64,000 nucleotides of DNA from Benzoatithermus sp963720725 (GCA_963720725.1 CAVRGN010000013.1:248001-312000); one strand, 5' to 3'; shown: positions 1 through 8,857, counted from the stretch's first letter. Notes: generated by a model not told the origin, from the letters alone. Translations and numbers: made by a program.

Positions 1-638
1 GCCGCGAGCTCGTGGCCCATGCGGGCGAGATCGTGGGCCTTGCCGGACTCGCCGGCCAGGGCCAGAGCGAGCTCCTGCGCAACCTGTTCGACGCCGCGGG
101 GCGGCGCCGGCGCCCGGGCGTCGAGGTCCTGGGCAGTGCTGCACTGGTGGCCGGCGACCGGCAGACCGACGGCATCTTCCCGCTCTGGTCGATCGCGGCC
201 AACATCAGCATCGGCTCCCTGCGCGCGCTGACCCGGCTGGGCCTGGTCGACCCGGCGGCCGAGGCCAGGCTCGCCGCCGGCTGGCGCGCGCGGATCGGCA
301 TCCGCACCCCCGACATGGACGACAACATCCTGACGCTTTCGGGCGGCAACCAGCAGAAGGCCCTGTTCGCGCGCGCCCTGGGCTCGAACGCGGCGATCGT
401 GCTCATGGACGACCCGATGCGCGGCGTCGACGTCGGCACCAAGCGCGAGGTCTACGCCATGATCCGGGCCGAGGCCGGGGCCGGACGCACTTTCGTCTGG
501 TACACCACCGAGCTGGACGAGCTGCAGCATTGCGGCCACGTCTACGTCTTCCGCGAGGGGCGGATCGTCGCCGACCTGGCGCGCGCGGCGGCCACCGAGG
601 AAGCCGTGCTGCACGCCTCGTTCGCGGAGCCGGCGTGA
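1..638 (+). CDS. Sugar ABC transporter ATP-binding protein, C-terminal part (cut by window edge)
   Basis: This is the second nucleotide-binding domain of an RbsA/XylG-type ATPase that powers import of a sugar across the inner membrane. The frame is open to the left edge, so the true start and first ABC domain lie outside. A degenerate P-loop (GLAGLAGQGQSE) near the left edge, the signature LSGGNQQK, and the D-loop region RGVDVGTK are visible. The Walker B stretch reads IVLMDDPMRG, with Asp where the usual catalytic Glu sits; degenerate second domains are common in this family. It overlaps the next permease by 4 bases (GTGA), so the genes form one operon. The substrate cannot be told from the sequence. 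Confidence 0.93.
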   Translation, partial: RELVAHAGEIVGLAGLAGQGQSELLRNLFDAAGRRRRPGVEVLGSAALVAGDRQTDGIFPLWSIAANISIGSLRALTRLGLVDPAAEARLAAGWRARIGIRTPDMDDNILTLSGGNQQKALFARALGSNAAIVLMDDPMRGVDVGTKREVYAMIRAEAGAGRTFVWYTTELDELQHCGHVYVFREGRIVADLARAAATEEAVLHASFAEPA

Positions 639-1573
639 GCGGCGGCCTCCTGTCGCGCCGCACCTTGCGCGACGCCCTGCCGGCTCTGTCGCTGGCGGCG
701 TTGCTGGCCGCCATCTTCTGGCTGCAGCCGCGCACCATGAGCTATGTCGGCCTCAACCTGATGCTGAACCTGGCGATCCCGATCGCGCTGGCGACCGTGG
801 CCCAGATGTGCGTGATCACGGTCAACGACCTCGATCTCGGCATCGGCACCTATGTCGGCTTCGTCGCCTGCGTCGCCGCGACCTGGCTGGTCGAGACCCC
901 GCTCCTGGGGATCGCGGCCCTGGCCGGCGGCATCCTGGTCTATGCCGCTCTGGGTGCTCTGATCCAGCTGCGCGGCCTGCCCTCGATCGTGGTCACGCTC
1001 GGCATGTCGTTCGTCTGGCTGGGCCTCTCGGTGCTGATCCTGCCCACGCCCGGCGGCAGGGCGCCCGAATGGGTGCGCTGGCTGATGACCCAAAAGCCCC
1101 TGCTGCCGCTGCCGATCATCGCCGCCGCCGTCATCGCGCTGGTCGCGCACCTGCTCCTCATGCGCACCCCCTACGGGGCCGTGCTGCGCGGCGCCGGCGG
1201 CAACCCTCGGGCCATCGAGCGCGCCGGCTGGTCGCTGCTCACGGTCAAGATGACCATGTTCGCCGCCGCCGGCTGCTTCGGCATGCTGGCCGGCCTGGCG
1301 CTGATCGGGCTCACCACCTCGGCCGACGCCAACATCGCCTTGCGCTACACGCTGCTGTCCATCGCCGGGGTGATCCTGGGGGGCGGCGAGTTCACCGGCG
1401 GCCGGGTCTCGCCGGTGGGGGCGGTGATCGGCGCCATGACCCTCACCCTGGCCGGCTCGTTCCTGTCCTTCCTGCGCATCCCGCCCGACTGGCAGATCGG
1501 TGCGCAGGGCGGCATCCTCATCATCGTGCTGGCCTTGCGCGTCCTGATCGACCGCAAGGGTGCCCGGCCGTGA
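635..1573 (+). CDS. Sugar ABC transporter permease (RbsC family)
   Basis: An inner-membrane permease of about 312 residues, the usual size for the RbsC/BPD_transp_2 family. It is very hydrophobic, with about eight or more membrane segments, and contains family-typical stretches such as NDLDLGIGTYVG near the N-terminus and GVILGGGEFTGG towards the C-terminus. The GTG start at 635 was chosen because it overlaps the stop of the ATPase gene by 4 bases and precedes the first hydrophobic segment; a longer frame upstream overlaps the ATPase gene too far. It pairs with the following permease, which suggests a heteromeric channel. Confidence 0.92.
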   Translation: MSGGLLSRRTLRDALPALSLAALLAAIFWLQPRTMSYVGLNLMLNLAIPIALATVAQMCVITVNDLDLGIGTYVGFVACVAATWLVETPLLGIAALAGGILVYAALGALIQLRGLPSIVVTLGMSFVWLGLSVLILPTPGGRAPEWVRWLMTQKPLLPLPIIAAAVIALVAHLLLMRTPYGAVLRGAGGNPRAIERAGWSLLTVKMTMFAAAGCFGMLAGLALIGLTTSADANIALRYTLLSIAGVILGGGEFTGGRVSPVGAVIGAMTLTLAGSFLSFLRIPPDWQIGAQGGILIIVLALRVLIDRKGARP

Positions 1574-2511
1574 CCCGGCTGCTCGCCAGGCCCTGGCTCT
1601 GGGCCTGGCTCGCCGCGGGCCTGGTCTGGCTCGCCACCGCCTTCGTCACCGGCGGCCAGGGCGGCGGCGAGGTGCTGACCGCGGCCTTCACCTTCGCCAC
1701 CTTCTACGTGATCGTCGGCCTGGGCCAGATGTTCGTGATCACGCTCGGCCCCGGCAATGTCGACCTCTCGATTCCGGCCACGATCACGCTGGCCGGTGCG
1801 GTCGCCACCAAGGTCATGGACACCCAGGACTCCATGATCCTGGCCGGGCTCCTGGTGGCGCTCGTGATCGGCGTCCTGGTCGGCTGCTTCAACTTCCTGT
1901 TGATCCTGGCCTTACGCATCCCGCCGATCATCGCCACGCTGTCCTCGAGCTTCCTGGTCCAGTCGGCGGCCATCGCCTATGGCCGCGGCCTGCGCATCAA
2001 GCCGCCGCCGCTGCTGGCCGACTTCACCACCGCCCAGGTCGCGGGCGTGCCCATCCTCGCCTTGTGCGTCCTCCTCCTCACCGCCGCCATGGGTGTGGTC
2101 CTGCACCGCACCGTCTACGGCCGCTGGGTCGTGGCCATCGGCCAGAACAGCCGTGCCGCCCACCTCGCCGGCGTCGACGTCCAGCGCACCCGATTTCTCA
2201 CCTACGTCATGAGCGCGGTCTTCGCCGCCTTGTGCGGCTATCTCCTCTCCGGCTTCTCGGGCGGCGCCTCGCTCAGCATGGGCGAGGAGTATCTCCTGAC
2301 CTCGATCGCGGTGGTGGTCATCGGCGGCTCCTCGGTCGCCGGCGGCTTCTCCAACGTCCCCGGCCTGTGGGGGGCAGCCCTGTTCCTGTTCCTGACCGTC
2401 ACCATGCTCAACACCTACGGCTTCGGCGCCGGCATCCGCTACCTCGCCACCGGGCTGATCATCATCGCCGTCATCGTGGCCGCGAGCGGCAGGCGGGCCG
2501 GGCGCGCGTGA
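1570..2511 (+). CDS. Sugar ABC transporter permease (RbsC family), second subunit
   Basis: A second RbsC-type permease of 313 residues. Its GTG start overlaps the previous stop by 4 bases (GTGA), showing translational coupling. Hydrophobic segments run through the whole protein; GPGNVDLSIPATITLAGA and IGGSSVAGGFSNVPG are the family-typical loops. This gene appears to end the operon; about 240 bases with no clear gene follow. No solute-binding protein gene is seen in the window, so it must lie upstream. Confidence 0.92.
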   Translation: MTRLLARPWLWAWLAAGLVWLATAFVTGGQGGGEVLTAAFTFATFYVIVGLGQMFVITLGPGNVDLSIPATITLAGAVATKVMDTQDSMILAGLLVALVIGVLVGCFNFLLILALRIPPIIATLSSSFLVQSAAIAYGRGLRIKPPPLLADFTTAQVAGVPILALCVLLLTAAMGVVLHRTVYGRWVVAIGQNSRAAHLAGVDVQRTRFLTYVMSAVFAALCGYLLSGFSGGASLSMGEEYLLTSIAVVVIGGSSVAGGFSNVPGLWGAALFLFLTVTMLNTYGFGAGIRYLATGLIIIAVIVAASGRRAGRA

Positions 2512-2751
2512 GGGCGCTCGGCGCGTCGGGTTTAGACCGGGCGCGAGCATGCAGCGGTCGAAAATGCTAATCTGTTGATTTTCCATGGTTTTCTGGGTTC
2601 GTTTGGTCGTGGGGGGATCGCGCGCGGGGTTCGCTCGTGCTCTCGAATGGTGCCGCGCTCAGGGCCGATTCGCAGAAGCTCGGGACCGACAAGGCATGGG
2701 CCCCGATATAGGATCAAATACCTTAAAGAATTTCATGCGCGGGCGGGGGTG

Positions 2752-3342
2752 TCAAGGGCGGCGTTTACAGGGCGGTAAGGACCTTCGGGTAGACCGGCGG
2801 ATGGTGGAGGAGGTGCCGCGGCGAGCCGGAAGCCCGAGCGGAGCGAGGGCGGACGGCGAGGCAGAGGGCGACGGCGCGCCCCAGTTCCGTGGCAGCCGCC
2901 CCGTTCCGGTTGGCCGGCTCGGTCGGGGTTCGTTCGTGCGTTCCGGGGCCGTGGGTCCGGCCTCGGGCTCGTCGCGCAGCCCGTCCCTGACCGCCTTGCG
3001 GTGGGCGAGGAAGGCGCGCTGGGCGCGGGAGGTCGCCATGCCCGCGGCCGCCTGGTAGCGCAGGGCCGTGGTCAGCGCCCGGCCGTGCTCCGGCTCCTGC
3101 AGGTCGGTACCGTGGCCGCGGCCGGGGGCGTCGGGCACGATCCGGGCCAGCGTCTCGACCAGCGCCCGGTCGGCGCGGATCTCCAGCCACATCGCGGCGG
3201 CCAGCGCCGCCAGCAGCTTCTCCTCGGCATCGTCGCGCGGCCGGTAGCTGGCCCGCAGGCCGCCCGGATGCTCCGCCCACGCGTCGGCACCTTCCGGTGT
3301 CTTCGGGCCGGGCTTGCGGCGGGTGGTAGCGGGGGCGGGCAT
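2752..3342 (-). CDS. Hypothetical protein with KPGPKTPEG N-terminus
   Basis: A 196-residue protein starting with the basic stretch TRRKPGPKTPEG. Similar N-termini occur in a group of uncharacterised alphaproteobacterial proteins often found near mobile or accessory genes. The middle is Ala/Arg-rich and probably helical; the C-terminal third is rich in Pro, Ser and Arg and looks disordered, and its reading frame may have drifted. There is no recognisable catalytic motif. It is transcribed away from the Uma2 gene. Function unknown. Confidence 0.5.
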   Translation of the reverse strand: MPAPATTRRKPGPKTPEGADAWAEHPGGLRASYRPRDDAEEKLLAALAAAMWLEIRADRALVETLARIVPDAPGRGHGTDLQEPEHGRALTTALRYQAAAGMATSRAQRAFLAHRKAVRDGLRDEPEAGPTAPERTNEPRPSRPTGTGRLPRNWGAPSPSASPSALAPLGLPARRGTSSTIRRSTRRSLPPCKRRP

Positions 3343-3457
3343 GGTGGGCTCCGGGCAGAGACAGGGTGCCCGGAGGATAGCAGAAATAGGAACACAAGCC
3401 TAGAAAGTCCGACATCGTGCGTGCCGGTGGGCGGAGTGTTGGGTCGATGCCGGGTGC

Positions 3458-4084
3458 GTGGTAGTCTCCGCCGACCGCGATGGAGCGATGCCGATGCGGG
3501 CCGCAGCGCCGACACCGCCTTTGGATCTGGAGGGGTTCCTCGACTGGGAGGAGCGCCAGTACGAGCGGTACGAGCTGGCGGGTGGCGTCGTGCGAATGAT
3601 GGCGGGCGGCACCGAGGACCACGACCGGATCGGGCTCAACATCGCGACGGCGCTACGCACCCGGCTGCGCGGCAAGCCCTGCTCGGTGCACGGGTCGAAT
3701 CTCAAGCTGCTCAGCCGGAGCATGGGCGCCTCCATGTATCCGGACGTGTTCGTCCGCTGCGGACCGCGCGAGGGCGGGCGGACGCGGACCGACGACGCCG
3801 TGATCGTGTTCGAGGTCCTGTCGGAGGGCACCGCCCAGTTCGACCTGACCCGCAAGCGGATGGCCTACGAGGCGATCCCCACCCTGCGCCGGATCGTCTA
3901 CGTGTCGACGGTGGAGGCGCGGCTCGACGTGCGGGTCCGCGGCGAGGACGGGCTGTGGCGGGACGAGCCGGTCGAGGGGTTGGATGCGGGCGTGCGGCTG
4001 CCCGAGATCGACGTCACGCTGACCATGGCGGAGATCTATGAGGACAGCGAGGTGGCGGCCAGTCGCGCTATAGTAGCTGGTTAG
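3458..4084 (+). CDS. Uma2 family endonuclease (DUF820)
   Basis: A 208-residue protein of the Uma2 family, a PD-(D/E)XK-fold group of putative restriction-like nucleases. Family features are visible in order: the N-terminal strand RYELAGGVVRMMAGGTEDHD, the metal-site aspartate in MYPDVFVRCG, the glutamate in AVIVFEVLSEGT, and a following basic helix (DLTRKRMAYE). The order PDxxV then ExLS is the usual catalytic arrangement. GTG at 3458 is used here; ATGs at 3488 and 3494 are equally possible. It converges on the broken HNH gene and overlaps it by 4 bases. The biological role of Uma2 proteins is poorly known. Confidence 0.85.
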   Translation: MVVSADRDGAMPMRAAAPTPPLDLEGFLDWEERQYERYELAGGVVRMMAGGTEDHDRIGLNIATALRTRLRGKPCSVHGSNLKLLSRSMGASMYPDVFVRCGPREGGRTRTDDAVIVFEVLSEGTAQFDLTRKRMAYEAIPTLRRIVYVSTVEARLDVRVRGEDGLWRDEPVEGLDAGVRLPEIDVTLTMAEIYEDSEVAASRAIVAG

Positions 4085-4850
4085 CCTTGGAGAGGGTCCG
4101 ATGGCGCCGCTCGCTCCTTGGGCGTGCGCCGCAATGCATCCCGGCGCAGCCACCGCCTTGTCCTTGCCCGACCGACGACGATCTGGTCGAACGTCTCGAT
4201 GCCGAACCGGTTCAGTGCGAAGTTCACGGCTGCGAGCACTAGGCGGCAATTGTCGAGGCTATAGGGACCTTCGGGGTCAATCCTGTCCAGTGAAGGCGCA
4301 AAGGCGCGCTTTGTCTGCCCGGTACCGACGATTGTCCCGGTAAAGCGAAGTCCGGTAAGGCTGCAAGCACCGTCACATCGATCCCAGAGCTGGATCATGT
4401 CCGTCGCTGTGATCGCCGCAGAGAAGCCGGAGGCACGATTCACGCTGTTGGCGCGCCTGCGCAGGTTTTCCGCCCATTGAGCGAGGGACCCGTTTTGCTG
4501 GACCGCCGAGATGGCAGTACCCGGCTTTACGATGATGTCTGGCTCAAGTGCGTAGTGGCCACGGCTCACCTTGCGGATCCGGTAGCATTCCTGAAGTCGC
4601 ACCAGCGCCCAAGCATGGTTGTTGACGAACGCTGACCAGTTGGCGTTGCCCTCTCTAGTCCCAGTTGCTGCGCGATCTGCCGCCGCATCGAGGTCACCTC
4701 GCCAATGCCAGCCGCGATCAGTTCCAGCGTGCGCTGTTGTAGTTCCCCGACAGTCGGCACCAGGGGCTCGGCAGCGATCGGATCGGCAGTCGCGTCGAGA
4801 ACCAAGCCAGCCATTGCCAATTCTCCCAGGCGTTTGCCAGCGGACAGCAT
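4081..4850 (-). pseudogene. Frameshifted Mrr_N-like / HNH endonuclease
   Basis: Two reading frames on the minus strand join into one protein. The N-terminal part (start at 4850, or more likely 4814) ends around QIAQQLGLE. After a frame change near 4655-4662, in the repeat GAGAGAG, the second frame continues with NANWSAFVNNHAWALVRL, which resembles the winged-helix N-terminal domain of Mrr-type restriction proteins. The C-terminal half has CSLTGLRF, then PSLDRIDPEGPYSLDNCR and AVNFALNRFG, typical of HNH-like nucleases. It looks like an HNH nuclease with a wHTH targeting domain, now inactive or mis-sequenced. It sits directly downstream of a TIR remnant. Confidence 0.65.
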
Positions 4851-4874
4851 CGTTATCCCGGTATGAGCACTTGA

Positions 4875-5003
4875 TTACCAATCGGAGTTGAGTCGGGCGA
4901 CGCTCCATTCCGAGCGGGTGAACCCGGAGTTCAGGTAAGTGTCGGAGAGGACGACGAGCGTGCGCTCGGAGCGGTTCCAGCAAGGGTCGGTCGTCGGTTG
5001 CAT
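4875..5003 (-). pseudogene. TIR-domain remnant
   Basis: A 42-residue minus-strand frame from an ATG at 5003 to TAA at 4875. It contains RSERTLVVLSDTYLNSGF followed by TRSEWSVAR, which matches the conserved mid-domain motif of bacterial TIR proteins (hydrophobic strand, LSxxYLxS, then xxEWxxA). The rest of the domain is missing on both sides, so this is a fragment. It lies 24 bases upstream of the Mrr_N-HNH pseudogene on the same strand. Identification rests on motif recognition only. Confidence 0.45.
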
Positions 5004-5078
5004 AGCGCGTTCGCCGGCTCTACGTCTGAGCTTGATGGCCGCAGCCGGCGGCTCATGCGAGGCTCAGCTACCGAGGAA

Positions 5079-5165
5079 CTAGTCCGGCGTCAGACCGGCC
5101 TGCTTGAGAATCGCCCGCAACGTCCCCTGTCGCCGGGCTCGTCGAGTTGCACGGGGTCATGGCGT
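5079..5165 (-). pseudogene. Decayed hicA toxin stump
   Basis: A minus-strand stretch ending in TAG at 5079 reads TLRAILKQAGLTPD, which matches the conserved C-terminus of HicA mRNA-interferase toxins (GTLRAILxQAGL). It is out of frame with the hicB gene that runs into it, and the body of the toxin, including the catalytic His region, is missing. The deletion and frame change leave hicB reading through into this stump in another frame. Confidence 0.5.
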
Positions 5166-5386
5166 TCGGCCTGCGCCTCGATCAGGCGGCGGGCCACGTC
5201 ACGGGCGATCTCGATCGTTTCCGCGACGGTGCGGCCCTGGGCCACCAGGCCTTGTACGGCGTCGCTGGTGGCGAGGTAGAGCCCCTCCGGCAGCTTCTCG
5301 ATGTGCAGAGGCACGATGCGTTCCAAGGGCCCAGCCCGATCCCTGACACCGCGGCCCGGCCATTCGCCGAGCGACAGGCATTCCAT
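5090..5386 (-). CDS. HicB-family antitoxin
   Basis: A 98-residue protein. Residues of about 20-60 (PLHIEKLPEGLYLATSDA, VQGLVAQGRTVAETIEIA) match the HicB/DUF1902-type antitoxin fold, the partially degraded RNase-H-like domain that neutralises HicA. The ATG at 5386 gives the right domain length. The last 20 or so residues are Arg-rich and come from reading the hicA stump in the wrong frame. With no intact toxin next to it, the gene may be an orphan antitoxin. Confidence 0.6.
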   Translation of the reverse strand: MECLSLGEWPGRGVRDRAGPLERIVPLHIEKLPEGLYLATSDAVQGLVAQGRTVAETIEIARDVARRLIEAQAERHDPVQLDEPGDRGRCGRFSSRPV

Positions 5387-5533
5387 AGCAGCTCCGGCGG
5401 CTGCGGCCCAGCGGGCGGCGTCAGCACCTCGGGCAGGAAAGCCGGAGCGGGAATGTCCTGGGCGACGTGTCGATTTGGCCGGCCGCCGTTCGTCGTCCTG
5501 GCGAAACGGGTGTTCAAGCGAAGGGAGCCACCC

Positions 5534-5950
5534 ATGCGGTTCATGATCATGGTGCGGGCGACGGCGGAGTCGGAAGGGGAGCCGACGCCGATGCCCAGCG
5601 AGGCGTTGATGGCGGCGATGGCCGAATATCACGAGGAACTGGCCAAGGCGGGGGTGCTGCTCGACGGCAGCGGGCTGCAGCCGAGCCGGAAGGGCTGGCG
5701 GATCCGCTACGAGGGCGGGAAGCGGACGGTGATCGACGGGCCGTTCGCGGAGACCAGGGAGCTGATCGCGGGCTACACCCTGATCCAGGTCGGCTCGCGC
5801 GCGGAGGCGCTGGAATGGACGCGGCGGTTCCCGGCACCGTTCGAGGGGCCGGAACCGTGCGCGATCGAGGTGCGCCAGCTCTACGAGCTCGAGGATTTTC
5901 CGCCGAGCGAGACGCTGGAGCGGCTCAAGGAGCTGGAGGCGCTGCGATGA
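5534..5950 (+). CDS. YCII-related (DGPF domain) protein
   Basis: A 138-residue protein of the YCII-related family. The hallmark DGPFAETRELIAGY is at about residues 75-88, and the N-terminus MRFMIMVRA is the usual first strand. A ribosome site AAGGGAG precedes the ATG at 5534. It overlaps the next gene by 4 bases (ATGA). DGPF proteins are the known genomic partners of ECF42 sigma factors, and such a sigma factor lies two genes downstream. The molecular function of the family is not established. Confidence 0.88.
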   Translation: MRFMIMVRATAESEGEPTPMPSEALMAAMAEYHEELAKAGVLLDGSGLQPSRKGWRIRYEGGKRTVIDGPFAETRELIAGYTLIQVGSRAEALEWTRRFPAPFEGPEPCAIEVRQLYELEDFPPSETLERLKELEALR

Positions 5951-6360
5951 AGGTGCAGCCCTATCTGTTCCTCGACGGCCGGGCCGAGGAGGCGATCGGC
6001 TTCTACCGGGAGGTGCTCGGGGCCGAGCTCCTGATGCTGATGCGCTTCAAGGAGGCGCCCGAACCGCCGCCGCCAGGGGCGGTGGCGCCGGGCTCGGACG
6101 ACAAGGTGATGCATGCCAGCCTGCGGGTCGGCCAGAGCGAGCTCATGCTCTCGGACGGCGCCTGCGGCGGCGACACCATGTTCCGGGGCTTCTCCCTGTC
6201 GCTGTCGGTCGCGGACGCCGCCGAGGCCGAGCGCGTGTTCTCGGCCTTGAGCGAGGGCGGGCAGGTGCAGATGCCGCTGGGGCGCACCTTCTTCGCGCCG
6301 CGCTTCGGCATGGTGGCCGACCGCTTCGGGGTGAGCTGGATGGTGGTGAGCGAGGCCTGA
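5947..6360 (+). CDS. VOC family protein (PhnB-like)
   Basis: A 137-residue PhnB-like member of the vicinal-oxygen-chelate/glyoxalase superfamily. The N-terminal PYLFLDGRAEEAIGFYREVL and the C-terminal FGMVADRFGVSWMVV are family-typical. Such proteins commonly sit with DGPF proteins and ECF sigma factors. No specific substrate can be predicted. The start overlaps the YCII gene's stop, indicating coupled translation. Confidence 0.85.
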   Translation: MKVQPYLFLDGRAEEAIGFYREVLGAELLMLMRFKEAPEPPPPGAVAPGSDDKVMHASLRVGQSELMLSDGACGGDTMFRGFSLSLSVADAAEAERVFSALSEGGQVQMPLGRTFFAPRFGMVADRFGVSWMVVSEA

Positions 6361-6405
6361 GGGCGCGCTTGCGCCGCGCCGGCGCGGATGGTCTGATCGG
6401 CGGCC

Positions 6406-7668
6406 GTGACGCACGAAGCGACCCACCAGGCCATCCAGGCCGTGTTCAAGATCGAGCGGGCCAGGCTGATCGGCGGGCTCGTGCGGCTGGTGCGCGACGT
6501 CGGCCAGGCCGAGGAGCTGGCGCAGGACGCGCTGGTGACGGCCCTCGAGCGCTGGCCTGCGAGCGGCGTGCCGCGCAATCCCGGCGCCTGGCTGATGGCC
6601 GCGGCCAAGCACCGCGCCATCGACCAGCTGCGCCGCCGCCAGCTCCAGGCGCGCAAGCATGCCGAGATCGGCCGTGAGCTGGAGGCCCAGCCGCCCGAGG
6701 CTCCGGACTATGCGGCGGCACTGGACGAGGAGGTGGGCGACGACCTGCTGCGGCTGATCTTCGTCGCCTGCCATCCGGTGCTGCCGGTCGAGGGGCGGGT
6801 CGCGCTGACCCTGCGGCTGCTGTGCGGGCTGACCACCGAGGAGATCGCGCGCGCCTTCCTCCTGCCCGAGCCGACGATCGCCCAGCGGATCGTGCGCGCC
6901 AAGCGCAGCATCGCCAAGGCCGGGGTGCCGTTCGCGGTGCCGCGCGGCGCCGAGCTGGCGGCCCGGCTCGGCTCGGTGCTGGAGGTGGTCTACCTGGTGT
7001 TCAACGAGGGCTACGCCGCCACCGCCGGCGACGACCTGGTGCGGCCGGCATTGTGCCAGGAGGCGCTGCGGCTGGGGCGCATCCTGGCCGGACTGGCGCC
7101 CGGGGAGCCCGAGGTGCACGGGCTGGTGGCGCTGATGGAGCTGCAGGCCTCGCGGCTGGCGGCACGGGTCGGGCCGGACGGGGCGCCGGTGCTTTTGCCC
7201 GACCAGGACCGCCGGCGCTGGGACCGGCTCCTGATCCGGCGCGGGCTCGCGGCCCTGGTGCGGTCCGAGCAGCTGGGCGGGGCCGGCGGGATCTACGCCC
7301 TGCAGGCCGCGATCGCCGCCTGCCATGCGCTGGCGGCCGAGGCGGCGGCGACCGATTGGGGCCGGATCGCCGCGCTCTACGGTGCCCTGGCGGCACGGAC
7401 CGGCTCGCCGGTGGTCGAGCTCAACCGCGCGGTGGCGGTGGGCATGGCCATGGGCCCGGCCGCGGGTCTGGCCCTGGTCGAGGCGCTGGCGGAGCGGGGC
7501 GAGCTCGCGCGCTACCACCCGCTGCACGCCGTGCGCGGCGACCTCCTGGCCCGGCTCGGCCGCGAGGCGGAGGCCGCGGCCGCGTTCCGCGAGGCGGCGC
7601 GGCTGACCCGCAACGCGCCCGAGCGCGCCTTCCTGCTGGCGCGCGCCGGCGGCGGACCGGCCCGGTGA
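6406..7668 (+). CDS. ECF42-type RNA polymerase sigma factor with C-terminal TPR-like domain
   Basis: A 420-residue sigma factor, far longer than ordinary ECF factors. Region sigma2 is at about residues 10-80 (QAEELAQDALVTALERWP), sigma4 at about 125-180 (LTTEEIARAFLLPEPTIAQR, then IVRAKR). The rest is a helical extension (EVVYLVFNEGYAAT onward) typical of ECF42, whose C-terminal tetratricopeptide-like domain is needed for activity in other bacteria. There is no anti-sigma gene; the partner is the DGPF protein. The start is a GTG. The stop overlaps the LysR gene's GTG by 4 bases. Confidence 0.92.
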   Translation: MTHEATHQAIQAVFKIERARLIGGLVRLVRDVGQAEELAQDALVTALERWPASGVPRNPGAWLMAAAKHRAIDQLRRRQLQARKHAEIGRELEAQPPEAPDYAAALDEEVGDDLLRLIFVACHPVLPVEGRVALTLRLLCGLTTEEIARAFLLPEPTIAQRIVRAKRSIAKAGVPFAVPRGAELAARLGSVLEVVYLVFNEGYAATAGDDLVRPALCQEALRLGRILAGLAPGEPEVHGLVALMELQASRLAARVGPDGAPVLLPDQDRRRWDRLLIRRGLAALVRSEQLGGAGGIYALQAAIAACHALAAEAAATDWGRIAALYGALAARTGSPVVELNRAVAVGMAMGPAAGLALVEALAERGELARYHPLHAVRGDLLARLGREAEAAAAFREAARLTRNAPERAFLLARAGGGPAR

Positions 7669-8591
7669 GCCGCCGCCTGCCGCCCCTGGGCGCCTTGCGC
7701 GCCTTCGAGGCCGCGGCGCGCCACGAGAGCTTCGCCAAGGCGGCGGACGAGCTCGCCGTGACCCCGGCCGCGATCAGCCAGCAGATCCGCCAGCTCGAGG
7801 CCGATCTCGGGATCGTCCTGTTCCGCCGCCTCGCGCGCGGGCTGGTCCTCACCCAGGCCGGGCGCAGTGCCTTGCCCGAGTTCGCCCAGGCCTTCGTTCA
7901 TCTCTCGCGCGCGGTCGAGGGCTTGCGCGGCGGCTCCCTGGTCGGTCCGCTCGTGGTCTCGATCATCCCCTCCTTCGCCGGCCGCTGGCTCGTGCCGCGG
8001 CTGGGCAGCTTCGTCGCCGCCTATCCCGAGATCGAGATCACCGTCCGCTCGGAGATCCGCAACATCGACTTCGCCCGCGAGGACGTCGACGTGGGCATCC
8101 GCTACGGCAAGGGCGTCTATCCCGGCCTGGACACCCGCATCCTCCTGACCGAGCGCGTGTTCCCCGTCTGTGCGCCCTCGCTGCTGGCCGGCGAGCGACC
8201 GCTGAAGAGGCTGGACGATCTGCGCCACCACGCGCTGCTGCACGACCGCCAGCTCTCCAGCGAGGAGCCCTCGCTCTACTGGCGCAACTGGCTGCGCGAC
8301 TTCGGCGTCGAGGGTTGGGACTTCGACCGGGGTCCCGGCTTCACCGACTCGCTGCTGATGATGGCCGCCTGCGAGCGCGGCATGGGCGTGGCCCTGGGCC
8401 GCGGCGGCCTGTGCGCCGAGGAGCTCGCCCACGGCCGCCTGGTCCGCCCCTTCGCGCAGAGCCGGCCCGCCGACTACGCCTACTACGCGGTGACCGTCCC
8501 GGGCCATGCCGAGGCGCCGCGCGTGCGCGCCTTCCTCGACTGGCTGGAGGCCGAGGCGGCGCGCACGCGGCCGGTCACCGAGGCGCGGTGA
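7665..8591 (+). CDS. LysR-type transcriptional regulator (GcvA-like)
   Basis: A 308-residue regulator. The N-terminal winged helix-turn-helix spans about residues 6-65 (PPLGALRAFEAAARHESFAK, VTPAAISQQIRQLE), followed by the LysR effector-binding domain. The sequence resembles the GcvA subgroup (LPPLxALRAFEAAARHxSF). The GTG start at 7665 overlaps the sigma-factor stop by 4 bases, so it is co-translated with it. Its target cannot be inferred from position alone. Confidence 0.9.
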   Translation: MSRRLPPLGALRAFEAAARHESFAKAADELAVTPAAISQQIRQLEADLGIVLFRRLARGLVLTQAGRSALPEFAQAFVHLSRAVEGLRGGSLVGPLVVSIIPSFAGRWLVPRLGSFVAAYPEIEITVRSEIRNIDFAREDVDVGIRYGKGVYPGLDTRILLTERVFPVCAPSLLAGERPLKRLDDLRHHALLHDRQLSSEEPSLYWRNWLRDFGVEGWDFDRGPGFTDSLLMMAACERGMGVALGRGGLCAEELAHGRLVRPFAQSRPADYAYYAVTVPGHAEAPRVRAFLDWLEAEAARTRPVTEAR

Positions 8592-8857
8592 CCCGTACGG
8601 CGGCGCCGCGTCGCGGCGGCCGGAACGGCGATGGCGCGCTCTCGACGACCGCGGGACGGGCGCCCCCCAATCCGTCGAGGCGCTCCTGCGCTGGGGCGCG
8701 GATACGGTTCGAGGCCGCCCTCAGCGGCGCCACGGGCACGCTCTGGACAGCGGGCCGCAATTCGGCTTAAGCTGGAGCGTAGCTGCGGGCGACGTCACCG
8801 TGGTGGCGGCGGAGTGGCACCCGTGGAGGGAGCCAACACCGGCCCAGGGTAAGGGGA

